A stretch of DNA of 32,542 nucleotides, from assembly GCA_019114345.1 (NCBI GenBank), contig DXFS01000059.1:1-32542 (forward strand), in the 5' to 3' direction. Both the position numbers and the translations under genes were made by a program. The DNA comes from Candidatus Agathobaculum pullistercoris. GTDB lineage: Bacteria > Bacillota > Clostridia > Oscillospirales > Butyricicoccaceae. The stretch's first letter is position 1; every line of letters starts with the position of its first letter. A model generated the notes under the pieces. The model saw only the letters and a list, made by a program, of their open reading frames with translations, was not told the DNA's origin and searched no databases. Below are positions 23,026-31,300 of the stretch, piece after piece.

Positions 23026-23098
23026 CTATTTCCCGAAAAATAAAAAATCAAAGGGGAGCGCTATTCCGGATATGAACATGCGTCTCATGGAAAAGTAA
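22988..23098 (+). CDS. Possible small ORF (36 residues) with hydrophobic start
   Basis: ATG 22988 encodes M-L-N-G-I-A-A-A-W-F-F-Y-N-Y-F-P followed by a Lys-rich tail and N-M-R-L-M-E-K, ending at the base of the terminator. There is no SD. The short hydrophobic part followed by lysines could insert in a membrane. The fact that it ends exactly at the terminator is the main reason to list it. Confidence 0.25.
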   Translation: MLNGIAAAWFFYNYFPKNKKSKGSAIPDMNMRLMEK

Positions 23099-23134
23099 CG
23101 CCCGAAACGGTTTACCGTTTCGGGCGTGTTTTTT
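23098..23134. terminator. Bidirectional terminator after the small-protein locus and xre gene
   Basis: ACGCCCGAAACGG (23098-23110) and its complement (23115-23127) flank a TTTA loop and are followed by seven T residues. It abuts the end of the convergent Xre/TPR gene. Confidence 0.92.
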
Positions 23135-24228
23135 TATGCATCCGCAGGAATTGTGGCGCGCAGGCGGTCGAGCGCGGCTTGGAAGCGCGGCTCACTGCGC
23201 AGCGCTGCATAGCTCTCGTCCTCCTCGAGCGAGCGCAGGGTCAGCCGCTGGGCTGCAGCGATTTCACGCGGGGAGGGGACAGCGGTCTGTACCCCGGCAA
23301 AGAAGGGGTTATCGCGGTAGTCGAGCGTATAGGCAAGACGGGCGTCGATGTAACGGTCGAGCGCGTCGAGCGCCGCGGCGGTGTCGCCCTGATCGAGCGC
23401 AAGCATCAGGCGCAGCATTTCGCCGTTTGAGCGGTCCAGCCCGAACAGCGTGTCCACGGCGGTGTAAGCGTTAATTAGAGCTGCTGCTTCTTCAAAACGG
23501 TGCTGACGCCGCGCCACAGTGGACAGGCTCATCAGCGCACCGGATACGTCGATGACACGGGAGAGCAGGCTGCGGCGTGCAAGCTGTTCAGCTTTATCCA
23601 GTTCCCCCTGCGCAAGGTACAGGTTGAGCCGCAGCACGTCCGGGTCGACGACCTGTTTTGCCGGCAGCGCCTCGATCAGCTGCTCCGCCTCCTCGTAGCG
23701 CCCGAGCATGGTGAGCGTATTGATGCTCAGCATCTGGGCGCTCAGCTTTTCGCGCACATCGGTGCATTCGCGTTCCCCCTGCTCGAACAGCTGGAGGCAC
23801 CGCTCGCTGATCTTCTCCGCCGTCTGCCCGGTATCATCCGCCTGAAGAAGGGCGGAGGCGAGGTAATGATAATACAGGCCGCCCGCGACCAGCTTGAACG
23901 CGCCGCTTGTGGGGTATTCGCGCAGCACTTCCTCGAGTGCATCCCGGCCCGCAGCAAAGCCCTGGCCGTCGAATATTTCCCGCAGATGCGCTGTGATTTT
24001 TTTGAGTTCTTCGTCGGTCGGCGCGGCGCGGAAGCCGAGCAGCGCGTCCACGGTCAGGCCCAGCGCCCGGGCGAGCGGGGAAAGCAGCGTGATATCCGGA
24101 TAGCTGGCATTTGTCTCCCATTTGCTGACCGCGGCGGCAGACACGCCGAGCAGATCGGCGAGCGCCTCCTGCGTCAGGTTTTTCGCGCGCCGCGCCTGCG
24201 CGACGGTGGTTCCAATTTGCAGTGACAT
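23134..24228 (-). CDS. Xre-family regulator with TPR-like C-terminal region
   Basis: This 364-residue protein starts with a HTH_3 domain (about residues 7-62): V-A-Q-A-R-R-A-K-N-L-T-Q-E-A-L-A-D-L-L-G, then VSAAAVSKWETNASYPDI. The remainder is alpha-helical with repeats that look like TPR units, for example TMLGRYEEAEQLIEALP and A-Q-G-E-L-D-K-A-E-Q-L-A-R. Such proteins resemble regulators that read a small peptide or protein partner through the TPR domain. The basic small ORFs just beyond its terminator are a conceivable partner, but this is speculation. ATG 24228 follows an AAAGGATGGG SD. A palindrome at 24255 lies between promoter and start, suggesting autoregulation. Confidence 0.85.
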   Translation of the reverse strand: MSLQIGTTVAQARRAKNLTQEALADLLGVSAAAVSKWETNASYPDITLLSPLARALGLTVDALLGFRAAPTDEELKKITAHLREIFDGQGFAAGRDALEEVLREYPTSGAFKLVAGGLYYHYLASALLQADDTGQTAEKISERCLQLFEQGERECTDVREKLSAQMLSINTLTMLGRYEEAEQLIEALPAKQVVDPDVLRLNLYLAQGELDKAEQLARRSLLSRVIDVSGALMSLSTVARRQHRFEEAAALINAYTAVDTLFGLDRSNGEMLRLMLALDQGDTAAALDALDRYIDARLAYTLDYRDNPFFAGVQTAVPSPREIAAAQRLTLRSLEEDESYAALRSEPRFQAALDRLRATIPADA

Positions 24229-24254
24229 AGCATCCCATCCTTTATTTTGGTATG

Positions 24255-24268
24255 CAAAAGGCCTTTTG
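24255..24268. promoter_or_regulatory. Palindromic operator candidate of the Xre/TPR gene
   Basis: CAAAAGGCCTTTTG is a perfect 14-bp palindrome between a TATGAT -10 box (minus strand, near 24280) and the SD of the gene at 24228. Such a position fits repression of the gene by its own product. Confidence 0.5.
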
Positions 24269-24352
24269 TGCCCTTATCATACCATGCCGTGCGCAGCCGC
24301 ACAATGGAGGCAAAGTTTAACCAATGGTTGCAAAAATCAACCAGCAGTTGAT

Positions 24353-24811
24353 TTACAGCCGCAGCCCCTTTACATCCTTGATACGCGCAAGGATGATATG
24401 GGTTTTGACGCTCATTGCCCCTTCCAGACAATCGATCTCCTCGCGGATGAACCGTTCGAGTTCATCCTGCGAGGCGGCGACCGCATGCACGTGCAGGCAG
24501 CAGGCCCCGCTCATGCGGTAGATCTGCGTCACGGTGTCGCTTTGGTACAGCCGGTCGATCACAGCGTTCAGCGCAGCGGGCACGGTCTCGATCTCGAAAT
24601 AGCAGGAGACCGCGCCGCTGATCTTCTGTGGATTGATGATAGTGGTGTATTCCTCAATGATGCCCTTCTTTTCCAGCGCGTCGATCCGGCTTTTGACCGC
24701 GACGCGCGACAGGCCGACCAGCTCCCCGATCTCGGAATAGGAATAGCGGGCGTTCCGGGTCAGCAGTTTGAGGATTTTCTGATCCAGTTCATCCAGACAG
24801 TCCAGATACAT
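24353..24811 (-). CDS. Lrp/AsnC-family transcriptional regulator
   Basis: This 152-residue protein has the canonical Lrp layout. The N-terminal helix-turn-helix (L-D-E-L-D-Q-K-I-L-K-L-L, then YSEIGELVGLSRVAVKSRID, about residues 6-50) is followed by a linker with G-I-I-E-E-Y-T-T-I-I-N and an alpha/beta RAM domain (about residues 68-145) that binds an amino acid or related ligand. Such regulators form octamers and control amino-acid metabolism or export. ATG 24811 follows AAGGAGA by 7 nt. It is divergent from the MATE exporter at 24966, which is the likeliest target along with itself (inference from layout). Confidence 0.9.
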   Translation of the reverse strand: MYLDCLDELDQKILKLLTRNARYSYSEIGELVGLSRVAVKSRIDALEKKGIIEEYTTIINPQKISGAVSCYFEIETVPAALNAVIDRLYQSDTVTQIYRMSGACCLHVHAVAASQDELERFIREEIDCLEGAMSVKTHIILARIKDVKGLRL

Positions 24812-24850
24812 AGGGGTTCTCCTTCCGCTGAAGTAAGTTGATATGATTTC

Positions 24851-24859
24851 ATTATATCA
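24851..24859 (-). promoter_or_regulatory. Extended -10 promoter of the lrp-like gene
   Basis: The minus strand reads TGATATAAT (TATAAT at 24856-24851), 40 bp before the start codon. Confidence 0.55.
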
Positions 24860-24888
24860 CAACGGTAAGCACAATAGGAAATATAATA

Positions 24889-24917
24889 TTGACGTTTTGA
24901 AAATTTATTGCTACTAT
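24889..24917 (+). promoter_or_regulatory. Promoter of the second MATE gene
   Basis: TTGACG (24889-24894), a 17-bp spacer and TACTAT (24912-24917) lie in the 154-bp region shared with the lrp-like gene. Confidence 0.6.
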
Positions 24918-24965
24918 ATAATTGCATTAAGAAGGAAAATTATTTCAAAAAAGAAGGGATGACGG

Positions 24966-26309
24966 GTGGAAGGCGATTTGACAGAGGGCAGCATCACCGG
25001 GAGGCTGCTGCGGTTTGCCTTGCCGTTGATGGCGGGCAACCTGTTACAGCAATTATATAATGTAGCGGATACGCTGATCGTGGGGCGCTTCCTCGGCGCG
25101 GATGCGCTGGCGGCAGTCGGGTCGGCATACTCCCTGATGACCTTCCTGACCTCGATCCTGCTCGGCCTGTGCATGGGCAGCAGCGCTTATTTTTCCATCC
25201 AGTTCGGCCGGCGGGACGATGAGCGGATGAAAAACGGCTTCTTTCTGTCTTTTGTGCTGATCGGTGCAGTGGCGCTCGCGCTGACAGCGGCATCCTTCGT
25301 CCTTCTGGACTGGATCATCCGCGCATTGCAGGCGCCGACGGAGGTTGCCCCGCTGATGCATGACTATCTGTTTTACATCTTTTTCGGCATCATCGCCACG
25401 TTCCTGTATAATTTTTTCGCCAACCTGCTGCGCTCGGTCGGCAATTCGGTCACGCCGCTGGTATTCCTCGGCATATCGGCGGTGCTCAACATCGTGCTCG
25501 ACCTGGTGTTCGTGCTGGTATTTCGCTGGGGTGTGGCGGGCGCAGCGGTTGCAACCGTGATCGCGCAGTATGTCTCGGGCGTAGGGCTCATGCTGTACTA
25601 TCTGCTTCTCTTCCCGGCGCTGCGGGTCGCGCGGCAGCATATACGGTGGGATGGCCGGGCGGTATGTGAGATTGCAGGTTTGTCTGTGCTGACCTGCGTG
25701 CAGCAGTCGGTGATGAATCTCGGCATCCTGATGGTGCAGGGGCTGGTCAACAGCTTCGGCACGGCGGTCATGGCTGCATTTGCAGCGGCAGTCAAGATCG
25801 ACTCCTTCGCCTATATGCCGGTGCAGGACTTCGGCAACGCATTTTCCACCTTTATTGCGCAGAATTACGGCGCAGGCAAAGCCGACCGCATCCGCCGTGG
25901 CATCCGGAGCGCGGCGGTGTGTGCGGTCGTGTTCTGCATCGCGGTCGGGCTGGCGGTGTGCGTGTTTGCCGCGCCGCTCATGGGGCTGTTCGTCCAGCCG
26001 GAGGAGACCGGGATCATCGCGATCGGTGTGGGCTACCTGCGCATCGAGGCCGCCTGCTATACGGGGATCGGCCTGCTGTTCCTGCTGTACGGGCTGTACC
26101 GCGCGGTGAACCGGCCGGGCATGTCGGTGGTGCTGACCGTGATCTCGCTGGGTACGCGTGTGCTGCTGGCGCACCTGTTGAGCGCCGTGCCTGCCATCGG
26201 CGTAACCGGCATCTGGGTATCCGTCCCGATCGGCTGGGCGCTGGCGGATCTTACAGGCGCGCTGTATTACCGGAAAAAGCGGCGCAAGCTGCTGCCGGAA
26301 TCCCAATAA
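24966..26309 (+). CDS. MATE-family efflux transporter
   Basis: This 447-residue protein has about 12 membrane helices. It begins with L-T-E-G-S-I-T-G-R-L-L-R-F-A-L-P-L-M-A-G-N-L-L-Q-Q-L-Y-N, then V-A-D-T-L-I-V-G-R-F-L-G; F-I-A-Q-N-Y-G-A-G in the second half is the paired MATE motif. It is only distantly similar to the MATE protein at 16251, so this is not a recent duplication. Start is GTG 24966 after AAGGGA; ATG 24959 is out of frame. The divergent Lrp-type regulator suggests that the exported substrate may be an amino acid or related metabolite (inference). A terminator follows directly. Confidence 0.9.
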   Translation: MEGDLTEGSITGRLLRFALPLMAGNLLQQLYNVADTLIVGRFLGADALAAVGSAYSLMTFLTSILLGLCMGSSAYFSIQFGRRDDERMKNGFFLSFVLIGAVALALTAASFVLLDWIIRALQAPTEVAPLMHDYLFYIFFGIIATFLYNFFANLLRSVGNSVTPLVFLGISAVLNIVLDLVFVLVFRWGVAGAAVATVIAQYVSGVGLMLYYLLLFPALRVARQHIRWDGRAVCEIAGLSVLTCVQQSVMNLGILMVQGLVNSFGTAVMAAFAAAVKIDSFAYMPVQDFGNAFSTFIAQNYGAGKADRIRRGIRSAAVCAVVFCIAVGLAVCVFAAPLMGLFVQPEETGIIAIGVGYLRIEAACYTGIGLLFLLYGLYRAVNRPGMSVVLTVISLGTRVLLAHLLSAVPAIGVTGIWVSVPIGWALADLTGALYYRKKRRKLLPESQ

Positions 26310-26312
26310 GAC

Positions 26313-26344
26313 ACACCCCGCGAGCCGCAGGGCCCGCGGGGTGT
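26313..26344. terminator. Bidirectional terminator between the MATE gene and tcdA
   Basis: ACACCCCGCG (26313-26322) pairs with CGCGGGGTGT (26335-26344) around a 12-nt GC-rich loop in the 47-bp gap of two convergent genes. No T tract follows. Confidence 0.7.
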
Positions 26345-26356
26345 CTGTGTATGGAG

Positions 26357-27067
26357 TTACCGTACGCCGGTCAGGTCTTTGATACACTCCCCGGCGAGGA
26401 TCATGCCCGCCACCGGCGGCACAAAGGATACACTGCCCGGGACAGAGCGGCCTGCCGTGCCCTTCTGCTCGTCCGAGGGCAGGGGGGTGCGCGGCTCCTC
26501 CTTCGAGTAGACGACCTTGAGGCGCCGGATGCGGCGCTTTTTGCACTCCAGCCGGATGACGCGCGCGAGCGGGCAGACCGAAGTTTTGTAGATATCTGCG
26601 ACCTCAAAACGCGTGGGATCGAGCTTGTTGCCTGTGCCCATTGAACAGATGAGCGGCACGCCCAGCCGGTCGCATTCGGTGATCAGGTGCAGCTTGGCAG
26701 TCACGGTATCGATCGCGTCGATCACGTAGTCGAACTGCGACAGGTCAAGCGAGGCATCCGGTGTGTAAAACATCTGGAGCGGATGCACGGTGCAGCGCGG
26801 GTTGATGTCCGCGATACGGCTGCGCATCACCTCGACCTTGGGCTGCCCGGTGGTGGAGGCGAGCGCGATCAGCTGGCGGTTGCGGTTGGTGAGCGCCACT
26901 TCGTCGTTGTCGACCAGTGTCAGTTCGCCCACGCCCGCGCGGGCGAGCGCCTCACAGGCGAACGAGCCGACCCCGCCCACGCCGAATACGGCAACATGCG
27001 ATGCGGCGAGCTTTTCTATGGCTTCTGCGCCGAGCAGCAGCTCTGCGCGGGAGAATTCATGCAGCAT
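26357..27067 (-). CDS. tcdA: tRNA threonylcarbamoyladenosine dehydratase (TcdA/CsdL), ThiF/E1 family
   Basis: This 236-residue protein starts with F-S-R-A-E-L-L-L-G-A-E-A, typical of TcdA. It has the ATP-binding VFGVGGVGSFACEALAR (about residues 28-44), V-D-N-D-E-V, T-N-R-N-R-Q and DYVIDAIDTVTAK. The C-terminal M-G-T-G-N-K-L-D-P segment and S-F-V-P-P-V-A-G are as in E. coli TcdA. It converts t6A37 to the cyclic form ct6A in tRNAs reading ANN codons, in the cytosol, using ATP. Length is slightly shorter than E. coli TcdA (268). GAGGTG precedes ATG 27067, and an extended -10 (TGTTATACT) lies near 27099-27107. It is divergent from the Ig-like membrane protein gene. Confidence 0.9.
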   Translation of the reverse strand: MLHEFSRAELLLGAEAIEKLAASHVAVFGVGGVGSFACEALARAGVGELTLVDNDEVALTNRNRQLIALASTTGQPKVEVMRSRIADINPRCTVHPLQMFYTPDASLDLSQFDYVIDAIDTVTAKLHLITECDRLGVPLICSMGTGNKLDPTRFEVADIYKTSVCPLARVIRLECKKRRIRRLKVVYSKEEPRTPLPSDEQKGTAGRSVPGSVSFVPPVAGMILAGECIKDLTGVR

Positions 27068-27228
27068 GGGAACACCTCGCAGAAAAGATGATGGGAACAG
27101 TATAACATGAAACGGGGATGCAGGACAAGCGCAGGTGACAATTTGGAAAAAACGGGAACAAACGCATGGACAGCGCGGTCTTATAGTAAGATGGGGTCAT
27201 AGCAGGGATCGGCAGAGGAGGTGCCAAA

Positions 27229-27726
27229 ATGGCGGACAGGAAAAAACGCATCGGTATCATCGTTGGGATCGTGGTGGTCGTGCTGCTGTTATGCGCGCTT
27301 TACTGGCAGGTCAACCGGTTTAAGCTCGCGCCCTCGCTGTATGAGGATGCAGAGGTCATGCAGGGCGTGACCGTTCAGGTCGAGACCGACGAAGAAAGCA
27401 ACAAAATCACCTATGTGCTGCAAAATCACACCACAGAAGAGGTGGATTACGATGGCATTCCTGCATTGGAGTACCGCGACGGACAGTCGTGGCAGGAGGT
27501 GATGACCAAACTGGGAAACCGCCGGTTTGACGGGGGCAGAACGGCGATCGGCTATTTTATCGCGCCAATGGGTACGGTGAGCGGTGAAGTAGATCTGGAA
27601 AGCCTGCCGCGCCTGAAGGACGGCACCTACCGGCTGGTTTTCCCGGGCGTGTGGGAGAATGATCCCGTGATATGCAGCGAACCCTTTCAGTGGGGAACGC
27701 AGATCACGGAAAATACAACGGCGTAG
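27229..27726 (+). CDS. Membrane-anchored extracellular protein with Ig-like fold, unknown function
   Basis: This 165-residue protein has a single N-terminal anchor: D-R-K-K-R, then IGIIVGIVVVVLLLCALYW (about residues 8-26). The rest is outside the cell. The outer domain is mostly beta-strand, with V-T-V-Q-V-E-T, K-I-T-Y-V-L-Q-N-H-T-T-E-E-V and L-K-D-G-T-Y-R-L-V-F. This alternation resembles the small Ig-like domains found in clostridial surface proteins. No lipobox or sortase motif is present. GGAGGTGCC precedes ATG 27229. It is a single gene, followed by a terminator hairpin at 27782. I cannot assign a role. Confidence 0.75.
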   Translation: MADRKKRIGIIVGIVVVVLLLCALYWQVNRFKLAPSLYEDAEVMQGVTVQVETDEESNKITYVLQNHTTEEVDYDGIPALEYRDGQSWQEVMTKLGNRRFDGGRTAIGYFIAPMGTVSGEVDLESLPRLKDGTYRLVFPGVWENDPVICSEPFQWGTQITENTTA

Positions 27727-27781
27727 TGATAAAAGAGCAAGCGCGCTGCGGTTGCCGGCAGCCTGCCGGGTCGCACGGGCT

Positions 27782-27808
27782 GCAAAACAGTCCACCGGAC
27801 TGTTTTGC
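27782..27808 (+). terminator. Terminator after the Ig-like protein gene
   Basis: GCAAAACAGTCC (27782-27793) and its complement (27797-27808) form a perfect stem with a 3-nt loop; the T run lies in the 3' arm. Confidence 0.75.
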
Positions 27809-27848
27809 TTCACGCCCATTTGAGCCTTGTGTCCATTACCAAAAACAA

Positions 27849-27872
27849 AAGCCTGTCCTTTCGGACAGGCTT
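27849..27872 (-). terminator. Terminator of the tRNA transcript
   Basis: AAGCCTGTCC and its complement form a 10-bp stem with a 4-nt loop, immediately downstream (minus strand) of tRNA-Gly and followed by TTTTGTTTTTGG. The A/T flanks would also let it work on the plus strand. Confidence 0.8.
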
Positions 27873-27879
27873 GTGTTTT

Positions 27880-27955
27880 TGGAGCGGCTGACGAGGCTCG
27901 AACTCGCTACCTCCACCTTGGCAAGGTGGCGCTCTACCAGATGAGCTACAGCCGC
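27880..27955 (-). tRNA. tRNA-Gly (GCC)
   Basis: This 76-nt tRNA has CCA encoded. The acceptor stem pairs GCGGCTG with CAGCCGC and the discriminator base is T. The anticodon loop CTTGCCAAG gives anticodon GCC. The T-arm carries GTTCGAGCC. It is the second gene of a two-tRNA transcript, 200 bp after tRNA-Phe. Confidence 0.93.
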
Positions 27956-27961
27956 ATATTA

Positions 27962-27982
27962 TGGTGCCTCCGGGCGGAATCG
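27962..27982 (-). repeat. Partial copy of the tRNA-Phe 3' end (21 bp)
   Basis: These 21 bp are identical to 28156-28176, the 3' end of tRNA-Phe from the T-loop through CCA, in the same orientation. The copy lies 6 bp before tRNA-Gly. The 173-bp segment between the copies is full of hairpins, so the pair looks like the duplicated target of an inserted or excised element. Confidence 0.8.
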
Positions 27983-28153
27983 CTTTTCTGCGGAAAAGCC
28001 ACGGCGGTTAAAATATGCCACCGGCATATTTTCAAGAACCGCCTGCTCTCATTGCATTGCCGCACAGCGGCAGGAAATGGTCAGAGGGCTACGGCCTCGA
28101 TTCCTCACGTTAGCAAAAGGATTTTGATTAGCGCCGTATGGCGCTAATCAAAA
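27982..28153. repeat. Hairpin-rich spacer element between tRNA-Phe and tRNA-Gly
   Basis: There are four stem-loops in 172 bp: 27982-27999 (7-bp stem, TGCG loop), 28003-28043 (17 bp in two stacked blocks with a CAAG bulge), 28058-28072 (6 bp) and 28122-28153 (14 bp perfect, GTAT loop). The last can end tRNA-Phe transcription on the minus strand. No ORF is supported. The density of stems suggests a REP- or MITE-like element or a structured RNA processing region. Confidence 0.6.
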
Positions 28154-28155
28154 GC

Positions 28156-28231
28156 TGGTGCCTCCGGGCGGAATCGAACCACCGACACGGGGATTTTCAG
28201 TCCCCTGCTCTACCGACTGAGCTACAGAGGC
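28156..28231 (-). tRNA. tRNA-Phe (GAA)
   Basis: This 76-nt tRNA has CCA encoded. The acceptor stem pairs GCCTCTG with CGGAGGC and the discriminator base is A. The anticodon loop CTGAAAA between GGGGA and TCCCC gives anticodon GAA. The T-arm carries GGTTCGATTCC. A strong promoter lies just upstream on the minus strand. Confidence 0.95.
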
Positions 28232-28248
28232 ATTTGCGACGCTTGTAT

Positions 28249-28277
28249 AGTATAGTCGATTTGCGGCGAAAAGTCAA
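28249..28277 (-). promoter_or_regulatory. Promoter of the tRNA-Phe/tRNA-Gly transcript
   Basis: Minus-strand TTGACT (28277-28272), 17 bp and TATACT (28254-28249) place the start about 10 bp before tRNA-Phe. Confidence 0.8.
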
Positions 28278-28324
28278 CAGCTTTTTTCCCGGACACCAAG
28301 AGCGCCAGGAAGCCGGGCGCGCGC

Positions 28325-28353
28325 TTGCGTGTCCGTCCCGGGCATGGTATGAT
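28325..28353 (+). promoter_or_regulatory. Promoter of addBA
   Basis: TTGCGT (28325-28330), a 17-bp spacer and TATGAT (28348-28353) give a start about 20 bp before the addB start codon. Confidence 0.55.
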
Positions 28354-28379
28354 AAAAGCCAACGAGAGGGGAGACCACC

Positions 28380-31300
28380 ATGCGAATCTGGACCGGCCGC
28401 GCAGGCAGCGGCAAGACAACTGCAATCTTACAGGAGATCGCTGCTTTGTGCGCGCGGGATGAGGGGCGGCAGATCCTGCTCGTGCCCGAGCTCAACTCGC
28501 ACCAGATGGAGCGACACCTTGCCGCCGCAACCGGAAATCACGGCGCGCGCACGGCGGAGGTGCTGACATTTTCGCGTCTGGCCGACCGCGTGTTCTCCGA
28601 GGTAGGCGGGCTGGCGCAGCAGATGCTCACCCCGGCGGGACAGCTGCTGACCCTGCAGGAGGCCGCGCGCCGCGTGCAGGGCGGCCTTTCCGCGTGGGAG
28701 GGGCTGGCGGACAAACCGGAGCTGCTCCGCGAAGCGCTGCGGCTGGTGGATGAGTGCAAGACCTGTGCAGTTGCACCGGAAGCGTTGTTTGCCGCGTCCG
28801 AGGAGTGTGAGGATGCGGCACTTGCCGCCAAGCTGGGCGACCTGGCGCAGCTGCTGACCGCCTACGAGCGCCTGTGCGACGAATCCCTGCCCGACCCGCG
28901 CGACCGGCTGACCCATCTGCGCGACCGGCTGGCGGACAGCCATGTGCTGGACGGTGCGGCGGTCTATCTGGACGGCTTCCTCGGCTTTACGCCGCAGGAG
29001 CTCGCGGTTGTGGATGCGATGCTGGCCGCGGGCGTGCCGCTCGCGGCAGCCGTTACCTGCGATATGGCGTACCCCGAAATCTTCGTCACCGGCTGCAAGA
29101 CGGTCAAGACCCTGACCCGCATGGCAAAGCGCCACAACAGGACTGCCGAGCAGATCGACCTCGGCGCGGGCAGGATCGCGCGCCCGGCGGGTCTGGCGGC
29201 GATCGAGCAGGAAAGCCTGCTGCCCGTGCGCACCGTGCACGAGGACGCGCGCGGCGTGCGCCTGTATGCGGCGGCGTCGCCCTTTGACGAGTGCGAGCAT
29301 GCGGCGGCGTACATCCGCCGCAAGGTGCGCGACGAGGGCGCGCGCTACCGTGATTTTGTGGTCTGCGCACGCGATATTGAGCCCTACACCGCCTTTCTGG
29401 CCATGGCGATGGCGCGGTACGACGTGCCGGTGTTCCTCGCGGAAAAGCCCGATCTGCTCTCCCGCCCGCCGATGGCGCTGGTCACGGGTGCGCTCGAGGC
29501 GGCGCAGTCCTATTTCAAATACGAAGACCTGTTCGGGTGTCTCAAGACCGGGCTGACCAGCCTGACGCGCGACGAGGTGGACAAGCTGGAAAACTATGTG
29601 CTGACCTGGAACATCCGCGGCGGCGCGTGGGAGCGCGGCTGGACCGAGCATCCGGACGGCTACGGCCTGCCGTTTGACGACCGCTCCCGCGCGCAGCTCA
29701 CTGAACTGAACGAGCTGCGCGCGCGGGCGATCGCGCCGTTCTCCGCCCTGCGCGAAGCGCTGAAAGGTGAGAACCCTGCATCCGACTGCGTGCGCGCGCT
29801 GTACGGTTTTCTGCTTGCTGTAGATGCGCCGGGACGCATGTCCGCGCGTGCCGCGGCGCACGAGGCTGCGGGACGTTTGCAGCTTGCGGACGAATACCGC
29901 CAGCTGTGGGAGATCCTGGTCTCCGCAATGGAGCAGTTTGCGTGGGTGTGCGGGGACACGCCGCTCACCGCCGAGCGGTTCGCGCAGCTGTTCCGGCTGG
30001 TGCTGGGCGAGTACGACGTGGGCACCATCCCGGTCTCGCTCGACCGCGTGACCTGCGGCAATATCGAGCGCGCGTGCCTGGAAAACGCGAAATACGTCAT
30101 CCTGCTCGGGGTCAACGACGGGCTGATCCCCAAAGCGCCGTCTCCTGCGTCGCTGCTCAGCGACATGGATCGCGACAAGCTGGACGCGCTCGGCGTGGAA
30201 CTCAAAGCCTACGGCGCGGAGCGCCTGCTCATGGAGCAGGAGACGCTGTACCGCGCCCTCGCCTGCCCGACGGACGAGCTGCTGCTCTCGTGGCACCTGA
30301 CCGATGCGTCCGGCGGGGAGACGCGGCCATCGTATTTTGTCGGAACGGTGCAGGATCTGCTGCCCGGCGTGCCATTCTCTGCCCACCAGACCGAGACCGT
30401 GCGCGACCGTTTGCAGGCTGAACGCCCGGCGGTCGAACTCGCGTGCGCCTATCTGTCCGGCGACCGGACGGCAGCCGTGCGCGCGGCGTATGACTATTAT
30501 AAAGACGACGAGCGCGTTCATAACGCTGCTGCCCAGAAACGCGGGCGCGGCCCGCTGGTGAGCCCGCACACGATCGACGGGCTGTACGGCAAGAGCCTGA
30601 ACCTGACCGCTTCGCGCGTGGATACCTTCTATTCCTGCCGGTTTGCGTTCTTCATGCAGTACGGGCTGAAAGCAAAGCCGCGCAAGGCAGCGCGGTTTGA
30701 CGCGCTCGAGACCGGCACGTTCATCCACTATGTGCTCGAGCATGCGCTGGACGCGCTTGGCAAGCTGGAGGGCGGCGCGGCTGCGGCGGATGGGCAGACC
30801 GTGAAGCGCGTCTGCCGCGCGGCGGTGCGGCAGTATGTGCAGGAGGAGCTCGGCGGGCTGGAAACCAAGACCGCGCGCTTCCGCTATCTGTTCCAGCGGC
30901 TCGTGCGCACGGTCGAGCAGATTCTGGACAACGTGCTCGAAGAGCTGCGCGTGTCGGACTTCGCGCCCATCGACTATGAGGTGGACTTTTCGCGCGGCGG
31001 CGATCTGTCGCCGGTCGAGTGCGTGGACGGCGACCTGTCGGTGTCCCTGTCCGGCAAGGTGGACCGCGTGGACGGCTACATCAAAAACGGACGGCTGTAC
31101 CTGCGTGTGATGGACTACAAGAGCGGCAAAAAGTCGTTCTCGCTTTCGGACATCTGGTATGGGCTGAACATGCAGCTCATCATCTATCTGTATGCTCTCC
31201 AGCAGGAGGGGCTGGACCGCTACCGGCAGCGGATCGAGGCGGAACTCAACGAGATCGTGCCCGCGGGCGTGCTGTACGTCCCGGTGCGGGACGAGCTGCC

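Noticed and set aside
16251-26309. The two MATE genes as a recent duplication
   Set aside because: Their proteins differ through most of the length and sit with different partners and promoters.
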